Below, piece after piece: positions 11,829 to 21,332 of a stretch of DNA of 64,000 nt; positions within the stretch are counted from its first letter, which is position 1; every line of letters starts with the position of its first letter. The stretch is from positions 1-64,000 of the forward strand of contig CAWFIB010000024.1 of assembly GCA_963815775.1 (NCBI GenBank), written 5' to 3'. Both the position numbers and the translations under genes were made by a program. Under the pieces are notes generated by a model. The model was given only the letters and a program-made list of their open reading frames with translations, was not told the DNA's origin and did no database searches. Source of the stretch: CAVVDY01 sp963815775 (GTDB lineage Bacteria > Acidobacteriota > Terriglobia > Terriglobales > Acidobacteriaceae).

Positions 11829-11861
11829 CCCGGCTTGACCGGATCGAACCGGCAAGCCGGG
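11829..11861. terminator. Bidirectional terminator-like hairpin
   Basis: CCCGGCTTG and CAAGCCGGG form a perfect 9-bp stem around a 15-base loop, between the convergent ends of hutH and the S53 peptidase gene. No strong T-run follows, so intrinsic termination is probable but not certain. Confidence 0.5.
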
Positions 11862-11873
11862 GAGCCTCGTTGA

Positions 11874-13115
11874 TTACTTGCCGCCGTAAGTCTTGGGCGA
11901 GCCAATGCCGGTGCACAGGTCCCATCCAACTTTGCAACGCTGGTCACCCGTCGTGATGTCGTTGAAATAAGCCGCGTACTGCATGGGATTGGCGAGCTCG
12001 TTGTACATCATGGTGAGCTCAGCCGACGACGACGGCAGAAGGTTGCCAGCCGCATTCACGATTCCGGCAAAGGTAGGAGATGACCAACTCGTACCTCCGA
12101 CCGAACCCCAACTTCCATTGAGGTAAATGGCAGTGCAACAATAGTCGGAAGCGACGTCAGGATAGCCGCGAAAGTTTCCTACGATGCCTGCAATTCCATC
12201 CTGATAGCTGGGACGCGGCTCGTAGGGACTAATGTCTCCCCCTCCGCCGTTAGTGTAGTACTGCTCGGAAGTGAAGTTTCCGCTACCGTCGCGGTTAAAA
12301 CGAGTACCTCCAACCGACACAACGTTCGGCGACGCAGTCGGATAGGAGCTCCGGCCAATCCCCGAATCGCCGCTGGATGCAAAATAGACGACTCCCGGGT
12401 GAGTGAAGTATTGATCAAAACCGGTTTCCTGAGGGATCTCCGCATCGCCAAAGCTCATGCTTACCACACCGCCGCCGTTCTGAGCCACTAGCTGTCCGGC
12501 GAGCGCTATCGCTGCCCAGGAGGGATCGGTCGCGCATTGCAGGGTACCGCACAATGGGGACACCACCAGGAACAGCTTGGCCTGTGGCGCCATGGCGTGA
12601 GCCCACTCGATATCTAATGCCTCCTCGACCTCCCAGTCCGGGTAAATGGGGGGAGGGGGCGTGTTGGGGCTAGTGAGGGGCCAGACCTGCGTAATGGTCG
12701 TAGCCGGAATACCAAAGTAGGCATCAAAAGCGTCCAGGTCGGACTGTGCGTTCGGGTAGTAACCGGCGTCGACGATGGCAATGGCGCCGATACCACCGGT
12801 GGGCACCGTTGTGCTCGTGGCAATCGGGCAGCCGGCCGGTCCAGGTACCAACTTGTATACGCAGGCCACTGACCCTGGGGTTTCATCACCTGGGGGGGGT
12901 GCGGGGAGCGGTTGGTCTGAATCGACGAAAAAGTAGTTCGTGTGAAGGCGACCAGGAACCGGGATGCTGGATCCTGGATAGATAATCCTGTGTCCGTTAT
13001 AAACGGACTCGAAGCGGGTTTGTGCCGATGCCGAACGAAGGGCTGCACCTGCAAACAAGACCACTGCTGCCATCACGAACATTACAATCTGGATGTTTCT
13101 GCGGAAAGTAGTCAT
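11874..13115 (-). CDS. Secreted sedolisin-type serine peptidase (S53)
   Basis: 413 residues with signal peptide (IVMFVMAAVVLFAGAALRSASAQ). The S53 catalytic set is visible: Glu and Asp in EVEEALDIEWAHAMAPQAK, the oxyanion Asp in FASSGDSGIGRSSYP and the nucleophile Ser in GGTSWSSPTFAG. The C-terminal calcium site is represented by FNDITTGDQRC and GWDLCTGIGSP. The long N-terminal pro-domain of typical sedolisins is absent or very short; only about 100 residues precede the catalytic part. Likely an acid-active extracellular endopeptidase. Its upstream region carries motif copies shared with the kelch gene. Confidence 0.9.
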   Translation of the reverse strand: MTTFRRNIQIVMFVMAAVVLFAGAALRSASAQTRFESVYNGHRIIYPGSSIPVPGRLHTNYFFVDSDQPLPAPPPGDETPGSVACVYKLVPGPAGCPIATSTTVPTGGIGAIAIVDAGYYPNAQSDLDAFDAYFGIPATTITQVWPLTSPNTPPPPIYPDWEVEEALDIEWAHAMAPQAKLFLVVSPLCGTLQCATDPSWAAIALAGQLVAQNGGGVVSMSFGDAEIPQETGFDQYFTHPGVVYFASSGDSGIGRSSYPTASPNVVSVGGTRFNRDGSGNFTSEQYYTNGGGGDISPYEPRPSYQDGIAGIVGNFRGYPDVASDYCCTAIYLNGSWGSVGGTSWSSPTFAGIVNAAGNLLPSSSAELTMMYNELANPMQYAAYFNDITTGDQRCKVGWDLCTGIGSPKTYGGK

Positions 13116-13290
13116 TCATTGGCTCCTACGTGACATCCCGGAATGATATGGGAGTTTATGGGAAATGCAAGCTCAAAAACCATGCGAGTGGTTCTGGCTG
13201 CAAAAGGCGTAGCGTGCGCAGTCATGCGGCGTTCGGAGAGGAACCGAGACCCACGGATAATGGCCATTTCGTCAGCGAAGGGGGGAGTTG

Positions 13291-13369
13291 GCGTAATGTT
13301 GCCATAGCGCAATTTACAGGGCCGGAGGTACCGCTTTGGGTGTAACTTGCGCTATCGCCCGATTACAAC
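13291..13369. repeat. Inverted pair of an intergenic motif upstream of the S53 gene
   Basis: Positions 13291-13318 (+) and the reverse complement of 13341-13368 share the core GCSATAGCGCAAKTTACA. They could pair into an imperfect stem. A third copy lies at 15502-15533 upstream of the kelch gene. The 431-base gap between 13115 and 13547 holds this pair and a strong hairpin but no gene I can support. Confidence 0.5.
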
Positions 13370-13509
13370 AGTTGCTTCAAAGGAAGGAGCCTAGCGGAAG
13401 CATCCGGGCCTCACTGAACCGGCGAGCTAGGGACAACAACCGCCGCGAGAAATGCTACAAACTCGCGCGCTGTGGCCGCCGCCAACTGGAGAGGGCACTG
13501 GCGGAATGG

Positions 13510-13537
13510 CGATAGCGCTCGGTTGCGAGCGCTATCG
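13510..13537. terminator. Strong hairpin just after the kelch gene
   Basis: CGATAGCGCTC and GAGCGCTATCG form a perfect 11-bp stem with a 6-base loop, nine bases past the stop of the minus-strand gene ending at 13547. It is probably a transcription terminator or mRNA 3'-end stabiliser; no T-tract follows. Its CGATAGCGC core resembles the nearby intergenic motif. Confidence 0.6.
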
Positions 13538-13546
13538 TTCTCGAGA

Positions 13547-15229
13547 CTACTGTAAACAACGGACGTCGGCACAAATCACGCTCACGCGAGCCGAGTTGGA
13601 AGGGACGCCGTTAGTGACTGTCTGGAAATCGTACATTCCAGCAGGCATGGACGGCAGATCGAAATGGGTGTACCCGAGATTAGTCGGCGCGATGGAGTGC
13701 ACATTGGGTCCGGCAGGCCCATCATCGTGCGTGAACGCGTAATAGACATAGCCGGGGCTACAGGTGTTGCCTGGCATGTTCACACAAGTGAGGCGAGCTA
13801 ACGGGAAGTCGGTATCGGACTGTTTGTCATCTCCGTAGAAGTTGTTCTGCGACATGCCGTTCAGCCGGTAGCCATACACGACGTTATTGATAGAACCGCT
13901 GGCCAGCTTGGGGCTCGTCAACGCAATGGAAGCAGCCAGGGGGTAGCTTTGTGCAGGCACGCAGCTGTTGCACGTCCACGTGGCAATCCCTGGCGCAGGG
14001 TTGTAAACCTCCACGTATAGATTGAATGCCGTGAACATGATTTGGCCGGTGGGCAGGATCATCAGCATTCCATCGTAGGAGGTATCGTGTGACGGCGGCG
14101 TGCAATCCGCGGGCTGCGGAATCAGACTCGTCGTAGTATTGGTGAGCGTATTCGTATCGGGATCGTACTCCAGGAAATAGCAGCCGTTCTGGAACAGTCC
14201 CGGGCTATACATGCCCAACACCTTGCCATTAGGCTCAAGTGCGCCCGGGCCGTCCGACTGGCTGAGGTGGGCATCGGGAACGGGGCCGGCCGACCAGCTG
14301 TTGAGCGCTACGTCATAAATGGCTGTGACATTCTTGGTGCCGCCTACTTGGAAGACCTTGTTGTTGTACATCATCACGCCGGAACCCAGCTCCTCGTCGC
14401 CTCCGTACAGCAGCACGGGGATAGTCGGCCCGCAGGCCCACGTTCCGACACCGGTCACCGGATCGGTGACGGTATACAGCTCGGAGCTCTGGGTCGGGTT
14501 GGGGCAGGAGGGTGCCCGTTTGGTATCGACCAGCAGCACCTGGCCGTTGGTCAAGAGCGTGTAACCGGATTCGTCGGTGGAGGACGTCAGGACGCTGCCG
14601 CTGGGTATCCACGAGTTCGGGCCGTTGAAAATGGCATTCTGTAGTCCCTGGCCATTGCAACAACTCGACTGCAGATAAGCTCCGTCGAACAGGATGACAC
14701 CCGCAGCGTCGCCTATATTCGGCCAGCCTGTAGGCGGGCTGTTGGAGGTAAATTTGATCCCACCGGTGAAGGGAGCATAGGTTCCAATCACACCCTGGTT
14801 GGTCCAGGTCCCAACATTGGCGTTGTACTCTCCGCCTTCCAGGATGATCTGGCCACATTGCTGACCGGACGGGCAGTCCGTGCTATTTCCGTGGTTCACT
14901 GCATTCAATAGCGTCTGCGAGCTGAAGTACAAGGGCTGATAGGAGACGTCCAGATTGCCAGCCGGACTCCATGTTCCGTTGACATAGCTGCCGTAGGCAT
15001 CGGGAGTCAGGTAGTACCAATCGGTATAGCCCCAGTTGAGGTTTCCAGTGCCATTCTCGTGGTGCACGAGAATGCGGCCGTCCCGAAGCTGGAGCATAGC
15101 GCCCACCCCGTCGAAACCTCCGACGGTGACAGGCTGATTGGTTAAAGGTGTCCAGGATTGCGCGCTAGCGATTCCGCTACATGCCAGCGCAAGGATGGAA
15201 GTTGCCGCCAAGATTTGAGAAACCTTCAT
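13547..15229 (-). CDS. Secreted kelch-repeat/galactose-oxidase-like protein
   Basis: 560 residues with a signal peptide (MKVSQILAATSILALACSGIASAQ). Kelch-like blades occur at intervals: VTVGGFDGVGAMLQLRDGRIL, QIILEGGEYNANVGTW, TLLTNGQVLLVDTK, NKVFQVGGTKNVTAIYDVAL, GMLMILPTGQIMFTAFN. The C-terminal 130 residues (PKLASGSINNVVYGYRLNG to MYDFQTVTNGVPSNSARVSV) resemble the immunoglobulin-like end domain of galactose oxidase-type proteins (DUF1929). The catalytic Cys-Tyr copper centre cannot be confirmed by eye. Likely a secreted carbohydrate-active or adhesive protein. Confidence 0.75.
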   Translation of the reverse strand: MKVSQILAATSILALACSGIASAQSWTPLTNQPVTVGGFDGVGAMLQLRDGRILVHHENGTGNLNWGYTDWYYLTPDAYGSYVNGTWSPAGNLDVSYQPLYFSSQTLLNAVNHGNSTDCPSGQQCGQIILEGGEYNANVGTWTNQGVIGTYAPFTGGIKFTSNSPPTGWPNIGDAAGVILFDGAYLQSSCCNGQGLQNAIFNGPNSWIPSGSVLTSSTDESGYTLLTNGQVLLVDTKRAPSCPNPTQSSELYTVTDPVTGVGTWACGPTIPVLLYGGDEELGSGVMMYNNKVFQVGGTKNVTAIYDVALNSWSAGPVPDAHLSQSDGPGALEPNGKVLGMYSPGLFQNGCYFLEYDPDTNTLTNTTTSLIPQPADCTPPSHDTSYDGMLMILPTGQIMFTAFNLYVEVYNPAPGIATWTCNSCVPAQSYPLAASIALTSPKLASGSINNVVYGYRLNGMSQNNFYGDDKQSDTDFPLARLTCVNMPGNTCSPGYVYYAFTHDDGPAGPNVHSIAPTNLGYTHFDLPSMPAGMYDFQTVTNGVPSNSARVSVICADVRCLQ

Positions 15230-15501
15230 AGTTGGTCCCTTTCCCGAAAGCTAGGTATGGATAGTTGGCCGTAGGCTTTCCTCAGGTTGATCTTTCGCTC
15301 GGGAGTTGCGCCGGTTTAGCCGGATGACAGTCGCGGACATCGTGCCCGGTCTGCGATGAACGTCATTTGATGGTAGATCAGGAGCAGGCCCAAACAGCAC
15401 GGCGCTTTGCACTTCATATTCTCTCCCAGCGGGCGCTTGCCAAAGAAGAGTTGCGCAGAACTGAGTTTACAACGGCTTCCGACTAGCAAGGCTTCCTGCT
15501 A

Positions 15502-15533
15502 GCGTAACATCGCCATAGCGCAAGTTAGGGCTG
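15502..15533 (+). repeat. Third copy of the intergenic motif
   Basis: GCGTAACATCGCCATAGCGC followed by AAGTTAG matches the copy at 13291. It lies about 270 bases upstream of the kelch start, inside the 361-base gap 15230-15590, in which I see no gene. The occurrence upstream of two secreted-protein genes suggests a shared operator or a small dispersed repeat. Confidence 0.45.
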
Positions 15534-15590
15534 CCCCTGGAATCTCGCCTCTTGAGAAGATGATGGGCTTAGCTCCCAAATCTTACCCGG

Positions 15591-16586
15591 CTACACCATC
15601 TGCGTACCCCACAGATCGTGCAGATGGATCACGCCCAGCAGGAGTCCCTGATCGTCCACCACGGGAAGCGAAGTGATCTTGCTCCGCTCCATGATTTCCA
15701 GCGCGGCAATCGCAAACTCGTCGGGGCCGATGGTGGTGGGATTGGCCGTCATGCACTGCGCTGCCGAGAGATCAAGGGCCTGTTTGCCGTGGCGCTCCAG
15801 CAGGCGGCGAAGGTCGCCGTCACTGATCAGGCCCGCCAACTTGCCATCCGCAACCACGGTCGTCATGCCCAGCGCCTTGCGCGACATTTCGTAGATGACC
15901 TCGCTCATGCTTGCGGAGGGAGCAACCTGCGGCAGGGCATCACCGCTGTGCATCAGCGACGAGGCGCGGGCCAGCCGTTTTCCCAGCTTGCCGCCGGGAT
16001 GCAGGTTGGCAAAGTCTTCTTCCCGAAAGCCGCGTCTCCGCGAGAGGGCCATGGCAAGCGCGTCGCCCAGCGCCAGCATGGTTGTGGTGGAAGCGGTTGG
16101 CGCCAGGCCCAGTGAGCACGCCTCACGAGTCACGGAGCAGTCCAGTGCGACTGTCGCCGTCTGGGCCAAAGTTGAGCGGCGCGATTTGTCTACGGCCGAG
16201 TACAGATCGTCACCCGTGAAGGTGATCAGCGGAATCGCCAGCCGCTTGATGGTGGCGAGCAGTTGCAGAATTTCGGCGGTTTCGCCGCTGGATGACAGGG
16301 CAATCACCACATCTCCGCGAACCACATTGCCCAAGTCACCGTGAAGGGCTTCGGCGGGATGCAGGAACAGCGCCGGCGTGCCAGTGGAGCTAAGCGTGGC
16401 CGCCACTTTTCGCGCGATGATACCGCTCTTCCCCATGCCGGTGACCACTACTCTGCCGCCACAGGAAAAGAGGAGTTCGACGGCGCGCTCGAAGCTCTCG
16501 CCCATCGGCCCGGCGATGCGATCGGCCAGGGCGCGCAGGGCCTCGGCTTCAACCCGCACTACATGTTCACCATGGTTCTTCACCAT
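15591..16586 (-). CDS. kdsD: D-arabinose-5-phosphate isomerase
   Basis: 331 residues from ATG 16586; an upstream start would overlap the RodZ-like gene. The SIS domain carries VVVTGMGKSGIIARKVAATL, TGTPALFLHPAEALHGDLGNV and IALSSSGETAEIL, then FANLHPGGKLGKRLA with the catalytic His. Two CBS motifs follow (SMSEVIYEMSRKALGMTTVV, MTANPTTIGPDEFAIAALEIM). It interconverts ribulose-5-P and arabinose-5-P, the first step to Kdo for lipopolysaccharide, so the cell is probably Gram-negative. It follows the RodZ-like gene by 16 bases in the same direction. Confidence 0.93.
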   Translation of the reverse strand: MVKNHGEHVVRVEAEALRALADRIAGPMGESFERAVELLFSCGGRVVVTGMGKSGIIARKVAATLSSTGTPALFLHPAEALHGDLGNVVRGDVVIALSSSGETAEILQLLATIKRLAIPLITFTGDDLYSAVDKSRRSTLAQTATVALDCSVTREACSLGLAPTASTTTMLALGDALAMALSRRRGFREEDFANLHPGGKLGKRLARASSLMHSGDALPQVAPSASMSEVIYEMSRKALGMTTVVADGKLAGLISDGDLRRLLERHGKQALDLSAAQCMTANPTTIGPDEFAIAALEIMERSKITSLPVVDDQGLLLGVIHLHDLWGTQMV

Positions 16587-16602
16587 ATAGAGCCTGAAGG
16601 AT

Positions 16603-17487
16603 TCATTGGGGAGATGGCGACGGCGGTTCCGTCGGCTGCGGCAAAGCAGGCTTGGGGAGGCTGGGCGTGTGCTCAGGTTGCAGTCCATCGGGCTTGAAAA
16701 CCAGGACCCGGGCTTCGTTCTGGCCGCCCTCCAGGGGTACTGGCTTGCCCTGGAACGAAACTTGCGTCGCCCCGGTATTGCCCGTCCAGACTACGATCTC
16801 CTGATTCGCATGAAGGGTTCGTTCCTGTCCTGCGTCGAGGACGCCCCGCGTCACGTACTTGCCATCCGCTTTCAACGAGAGCCAAGCGCGGCCAGTGGTT
16901 TTCACCACAACCTCAAAGCCCGAAGCCGGAAGCAGGGAGTTGCTGCCCGTGCCAGCCGCCGATGGCGGCTGTTCCGCGGACGGCGTAACCTGTGAATTGG
17001 TTACCGGGCTCTGGGTTGGGGAGGTCTGGCCGGCTTGGCTCGAAGCGCCTTGCGGCGAAGTGCTTTCAGGCGGCTGCGCCGCCGCAGCAGCTTCCTTTTC
17101 CGCACGCCAGGCCTGGCGCTCCTCAACATGTTGCTGGTACAGTCGCCAAGCGCCAAAACCACCGACTACGGCAAGCAATAGTATTAATACTGGCAGTAAC
17201 GGGAAGCCTCGCCGGGCGGAACTATCTGAATCGCTGTACCTGCTTTCAACTCCCTGATTTTGATGGGCCATCAATTGGACGTCGGGCTCGGCATTGCCGG
17301 CAGCGTGCAGATAGTCAGCTACCGCCTGGTCCTCGTCCATGCCCAGGTACTTGGCATAGGCGCGCACAAAGCCTTTGTTAAAGATGCCGCCCGGGAGCAG
17401 GTCGAACTGCTCCTCTTCCAGAGCCTTCAGAAGGCGAGTGCCGATCTTGGTGGTCTCCGCGATTTCTTCCAGAGACACGCCCCTCAT
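16603..17487 (-). CDS. RodZ-like helix-turn-helix membrane protein (DUF4115)
   Basis: 294 residues from ATG 17487. The N-terminal HTH_25 helices read VSLEEIAETTKIGTRLLKALE and GGIFNKGFVRAYAKYLGMDED. One membrane segment follows (GFPLLPVLILLLAVVGGFGAW), then a Pro/Ser/Gln linker and a C-terminal DUF4115-like beta domain (VVVKTTGRAWLSLKADGKYVTRGVLDAGQE). The frame stays open upstream and encodes LFGERLRREREM, the usual start of the first helix, but offers no ATG, GTG or TTG; a CTG at 17547 is the only candidate. RodZ ties MreB to cell-shape control. Likely in an operon with kdsD. Confidence 0.85.
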   Translation of the reverse strand: MRGVSLEEIAETTKIGTRLLKALEEEQFDLLPGGIFNKGFVRAYAKYLGMDEDQAVADYLHAAGNAEPDVQLMAHQNQGVESRYSDSDSSARRGFPLLPVLILLLAVVGGFGAWRLYQQHVEERQAWRAEKEAAAAAQPPESTSPQGASSQAGQTSPTQSPVTNSQVTPSAEQPPSAAGTGSNSLLPASGFEVVVKTTGRAWLSLKADGKYVTRGVLDAGQERTLHANQEIVVWTGNTGATQVSFQGKPVPLEGGQNEARVLVFKPDGLQPEHTPSLPKPALPQPTEPPSPSPQ

Positions 17488-17776
17488 CTCACGTTCGCGG
17501 CGCAGCCGCTCTCCGAATAAGTGCGCGGACTGTTGCTTGGTATCCAGAAATCACCACGATCCGATTGCACGCAGGTGCTGCGCGAATCATAGAAAGAGAG
17601 TTACCACGTGTCAAACTTCGGGTACCTTTCATTGCGTTACCACCGCCAAATTCAAGCCGACATCAATTTTCGGTGTATTACAATGGCCGACTTTCTAGTA
17701 CCATAGAGCGAAGTTTTGTAAGGGCCCTCCCGTCGGAGTCGATTTCAGATAAGGTCTTAACATCTGGGTTTCCCGC

Positions 17777-18847
17777 ATGAAAATCGCCTCTGCGGCTACA
17801 GAGTCGAGGCTGTATGACCTCAGCATTTTCCACGATGTCGCTAAGGCGCTGACGTCGTCCCTCGACCTTGACATCATCCTCGAAACCATCATGCAAAAGA
17901 TGGCTGCGTACTTTGAACCAGCCAGTTGGGCACTGATGATGCTGGACGAGGAAAGTGGGGAGCCGCACTTTGTCGCGCCGGTTGAGCCTGAGTTCCAGCG
18001 CCTCAACGAGGTGCGGCTCAAAACTGGGCAGAGCCTGGCTGCCTGGGTGACTGAGACCGGTGAGCCGCTGGTGATTCCTGGTCTGCGCGAGGACGCGCGT
18101 GTCGATGGTGCCACCGTCAGTCCGCTGATTGCCGGCGATTGCGTAGTAGTCTGCCTGCCGGTCCGCACCATAAACAGCATCTTCGGAGTCATGCAGTTGA
18201 TGGGAATCAACTTGCAGGTCTACGAACAGAACGAGCTTTTCCTCCGGACCATCGCCGACTACGCCGCGATTGCCATCGAGAATGCCCGCGCTGTCCGCCG
18301 CATTCAGGAGCTCAGCATCACCGATGACTGCACCAAGCTGTACAACCAGCGCCATCTTTTCACCGTGCTGGACGAGGAGGTGCATCGCTCCGCCCGCTTT
18401 GGGTATGAGTTCACGCTGCTGTTCCTGGATCTTGACCATTTCAAGAGCGTGAACGACAAGTATGGACATCTTGTCGGTAGCCGGCTCATCGGAATGGTGG
18501 GACAGTGCCTGCGCGAAAACCTCAGGCTCATCGACGCGGCCTTCCGGTACGGTGGCGATGAATTCGCCATACTGCTGCCGCAGACCTCGCGCGAATCGGG
18601 TCTCTTCGTCGCCCGCCGCATTGCGCGTGCTTTCCATCGTCGCGACTGGCGGCCGGACGAGAACGTCTCGATTCCGTTGCGCGCCAGCATGGGCGTGGCT
18701 GGTTACCCCCAGGATGCAACCACCCCGCAGGCAATCGTGCAGCGCGCCGATGAGCTGATGTACAAGGTGAAGCAGGCGGGCCGTGACAATATCGCCCTGG
18801 CCGGAGTTGGTATCGTTGGCGTCGGCGATCTCACCGGCGGCGATTGA
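17777..18847 (+). CDS. Diguanylate cyclase with GAF sensor domain
   Basis: 356 residues. A GAF domain covers about residues 15-175 (FHDVAKALTSSLDLDIILETI to TIADYAAIAIENARAV). A GGDEF domain follows, with intact active site YGGDEFAILLPQ and an RLID inhibitory site five residues before it, so the enzyme should make cyclic di-GMP and be feedback-inhibited. The entry motif reads ITDDCTKLYNQRHL, a variant of the common LTDxLTGLYNRR. No membrane segment or receiver domain; the GAF ligand is unknown. Divergent from the RodZ-like gene. Confidence 0.93.
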   Translation: MKIASAATESRLYDLSIFHDVAKALTSSLDLDIILETIMQKMAAYFEPASWALMMLDEESGEPHFVAPVEPEFQRLNEVRLKTGQSLAAWVTETGEPLVIPGLREDARVDGATVSPLIAGDCVVVCLPVRTINSIFGVMQLMGINLQVYEQNELFLRTIADYAAIAIENARAVRRIQELSITDDCTKLYNQRHLFTVLDEEVHRSARFGYEFTLLFLDLDHFKSVNDKYGHLVGSRLIGMVGQCLRENLRLIDAAFRYGGDEFAILLPQTSRESGLFVARRIARAFHRRDWRPDENVSIPLRASMGVAGYPQDATTPQAIVQRADELMYKVKQAGRDNIALAGVGIVGVGDLTGGD

Positions 18848-18875
18848 GTTCTCTCCCCAAAAACCAAAACTGCTC

Positions 18876-19784
18876 TTACGGCTTTGGCGGTGCCGGGCGC
18901 CATACGTTCGGGTTGGCAGGGGCCTGCGGATTCACTCCGAAGTCCCATACATATAAATTCATCTCCTGCGCTCCCAGCATCTCCACCAGGGCATACTCGC
19001 CGGGCGCGAGATCCTTCGCCGGAGTCACCTTCAGCCATTCACCCTTGCCTACCTTCTCTACCGTAACCGGGATGAAGTTGCCCTGCTGGCTGGTCTTGCC
19101 GGTGAACGTCACCTTCAGATTGCCGACCACGCGCACATCATTATTCCTGACCTCCGCCCGAACCACGCGAAAGCGATCGCCCGGAGCGATGTCCGTTGGC
19201 CCTTCGTCAATGTCGACGTACAACATCGGCTGGCCGCTATGCGCCTGGATTTGCGCATGTGCGCCCTTCAGCTCGAGGGACTGTTTCGAACTGGCGATGG
19301 GATTAATCGCCGACCGCAGCACGTTCTTCTTTTTGTTCTGATTGATCTCGCTGCCGTTCTGCAGAATCTCGGCGGCCTCCGGCTTCCCCTTATAGCTCTC
19401 AAACAGAAAGACGCCACCCGAGCCGGGTAGCCGAAGTCCGGGAGCAATCTCCGGCGCATTCGCTTCCTCGGCCTCGCGCTCTTCGCGCTCTTCCGGAGTC
19501 TCGACCCCCACGCGTAGCTTGCCCGAGGACAGATCGGCTGCGTACTTCTTGGTGGCGTCCCAGTCGACCAGCGATACAGGAAGCTCTTCCCACTGATAGC
19601 GCTCAGCGCTGAAATAGCGGACCCGGTCGCCCTGAATCTCGTACTTCACCACCGCCTGGTACGAGCCGTCTTTCAGAATCAGCCGCTGCGTCTGCTGCTG
19701 AGCGCGCGCCGGCATTACCAGCAGTAACGGCATGACCAGGGCAAGCAATGCAAGCAAAAACGCGTTAGGAAAACTGCGGAACAT
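18876..19784 (-). CDS. Secreted protein of unknown function
   Basis: 302 residues from ATG 19784, where a signal peptide begins (FPNAFLLALLALVMPLLLVMPARAQ). The first third resembles SHD1/DUF-type segments of acidobacterial proteins (RLILKDGSYQAVVKYEIQGD, RYFSAERYQWEELPVSLVDWDATKKYA). The centre is Glu-rich, and the end is a beta domain (LKVTFTGKTSQQGNFIPVTV, WLKVTPAKDLAPGEYALVEML). Function unknown; periplasmic or surface location is inferred from the signal peptide. Confidence 0.72.
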   Translation of the reverse strand: MFRSFPNAFLLALLALVMPLLLVMPARAQQQTQRLILKDGSYQAVVKYEIQGDRVRYFSAERYQWEELPVSLVDWDATKKYAADLSSGKLRVGVETPEEREEREAEEANAPEIAPGLRLPGSGGVFLFESYKGKPEAAEILQNGSEINQNKKKNVLRSAINPIASSKQSLELKGAHAQIQAHSGQPMLYVDIDEGPTDIAPGDRFRVVRAEVRNNDVRVVGNLKVTFTGKTSQQGNFIPVTVEKVGKGEWLKVTPAKDLAPGEYALVEMLGAQEMNLYVWDFGVNPQAPANPNVWRPAPPKP

Positions 19785-20058
19785 CACATCTAGTTTAGAC
19801 CCCACGACACGCCAACAGTTCCGGGAACCAAAGCGCCGGCCGAGGTGAATTCCTTCTGGATTCGTGTAGCTCACTGGCACTCCCGCTCCGCTTGCGCGGC
19901 GCTTTTCTGACAGCGGGCCGCCCAAGTACAATAGGGGTTTCCCCCTAGCGATATGCCTAACCGGCAGTCGATCACCGAGAAGAGCCGGATCCACTGCTGC
20001 GGCATCTGATCCGGTGTAGCGAAATCGATTCGTGCAACCGAAGGAGACTTTGCCAAAG

Positions 20059-21186
20059 ATGTGTTTACTGGGGCGAATGATCGGTGCGGGCTCCTGGAAC
20101 CGCGTCCTGTTATTGATACTGCTTACGTTGTCCTGCGCCTCTCCGCAGGCTGCGCTGGCTCAATCGGAGCGGCCGTCCAATAAGCCGCCGAAGAGTTCCG
20201 GCACGACGCCACCGCCTGCAACTTCCAGCGCAGATGCCGGGCACGAACAGCATGCATCCCTCGGCGTCATCTCTGGAACCGTCACCGACCAGGAGGGGAC
20301 CGTCGCGGTAGGCGCGACGATCGAGCTCACACGAAGTGATAATTCTCCAAAGCTTGCCACGACCTCCGGCGATAACGGCGAGTACTCCTTCACCAATATC
20401 GCGCCCGGGCCCTTCAAGCTGACGGTGAGTGCTCCCGGATTCGACACTAAGACTTTCTCTGGCGAAGTGCAGGCCGGGCAGACCTTGCTGGTGCCGGCGA
20501 TTCCCCTGACCATTGCGGCGGTAACGGCTGAGGTCAAGGTCGAACTTACCGCGGTCGAGGTCGCAGAGGAGCAGGTCACGGAACAGGTTCATCAGCGCGC
20601 CTTTGGCTTTATCCCCAACTTCTACGTCAGCTACACGCCGGATGCGGCTGCTCTTCCGACAAAGCAGAAGTTCCGGCTGGCGTGGAAGTCGGTTAGCGAT
20701 CCCGTCACCATCGTTGGAGCCGGCGCCCTGGCCGGCATATATCAGGCTGCCGATGAGTTCCCGGGTTATGGTCAGGGGGCGGAGGGATATGGCAAACGCC
20801 TGGGCGCCGCCTATGCCGACGTCTTTGTGGGCACATTCGTCGGCGGAGCAGTGTTTCCATCCCTGTTGAAACAGGATCCGCGCTATTTCTACCGTGGCAC
20901 GGGGAGCACTCGTTCGCGACTGCTGTATGCCATGGGCAACGCCGTGATCTGCAAGGGCGACAACAAAAAGTGGGAACCCAACTATTCTGCCATTCTCGGC
21001 AGTTTTGCTTCTGGCGGGGTGTCCTATTTATACTACCCGGCCTCCGACCGTAGCCTAAGTCTTGTTATGCAAAACTCGGTGGTGAGGATTGCAGAAAATA
21101 GCCTGTCGGGAGTCATCCAGGAGTTCGTACTCAAGCGGTTTACGTCGGTGCGAGCCAAGAAGCAGCACGCCTCGACCCAGCCGTAA
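20059..21186 (+). CDS. Secreted protein with carboxypeptidase regulatory-like domain
   Basis: About 375 residues. The exact start is uncertain: GTG 20032, TTG 20050 and ATG 20059 are in frame and GAAGGAG lies at 20040-20046. A signal segment (RVLLLILLTLSCASPQAALAQ) precedes a low-complexity linker and a transthyretin-like carboxypeptidase regulatory domain (GVISGTVTDQEGTVAVGATI, NGEYSFTNIAPGPFKLTVSA). The C-terminal 210 residues contain FRLAWKSVSDPVTIVGAGALAGIY, RLGAAYADVFVGTFVGGAVFP and DPRYFYRGTGSTRSRLLYAMG, seen in acidobacterial envelope proteins of unknown role. Confidence 0.78.
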   Translation: MCLLGRMIGAGSWNRVLLLILLTLSCASPQAALAQSERPSNKPPKSSGTTPPPATSSADAGHEQHASLGVISGTVTDQEGTVAVGATIELTRSDNSPKLATTSGDNGEYSFTNIAPGPFKLTVSAPGFDTKTFSGEVQAGQTLLVPAIPLTIAAVTAEVKVELTAVEVAEEQVTEQVHQRAFGFIPNFYVSYTPDAAALPTKQKFRLAWKSVSDPVTIVGAGALAGIYQAADEFPGYGQGAEGYGKRLGAAYADVFVGTFVGGAVFPSLLKQDPRYFYRGTGSTRSRLLYAMGNAVICKGDNKKWEPNYSAILGSFASGGVSYLYYPASDRSLSLVMQNSVVRIAENSLSGVIQEFVLKRFTSVRAKKQHASTQP

Positions 21187-21332
21187 GCGTCGCGGCCTTC
21201 ATACAGGATTGTCCTTCTGAGCGCAGACCAAAGGACCTTCTGTTGTTTTACTGGTGGCTGGTGGCTTGTCTTACTGATGGCTGATACCTGACGGCTCAGG
21301 GCTGGAAGCCCTTGGCTGGTAGCGGACGGCTA

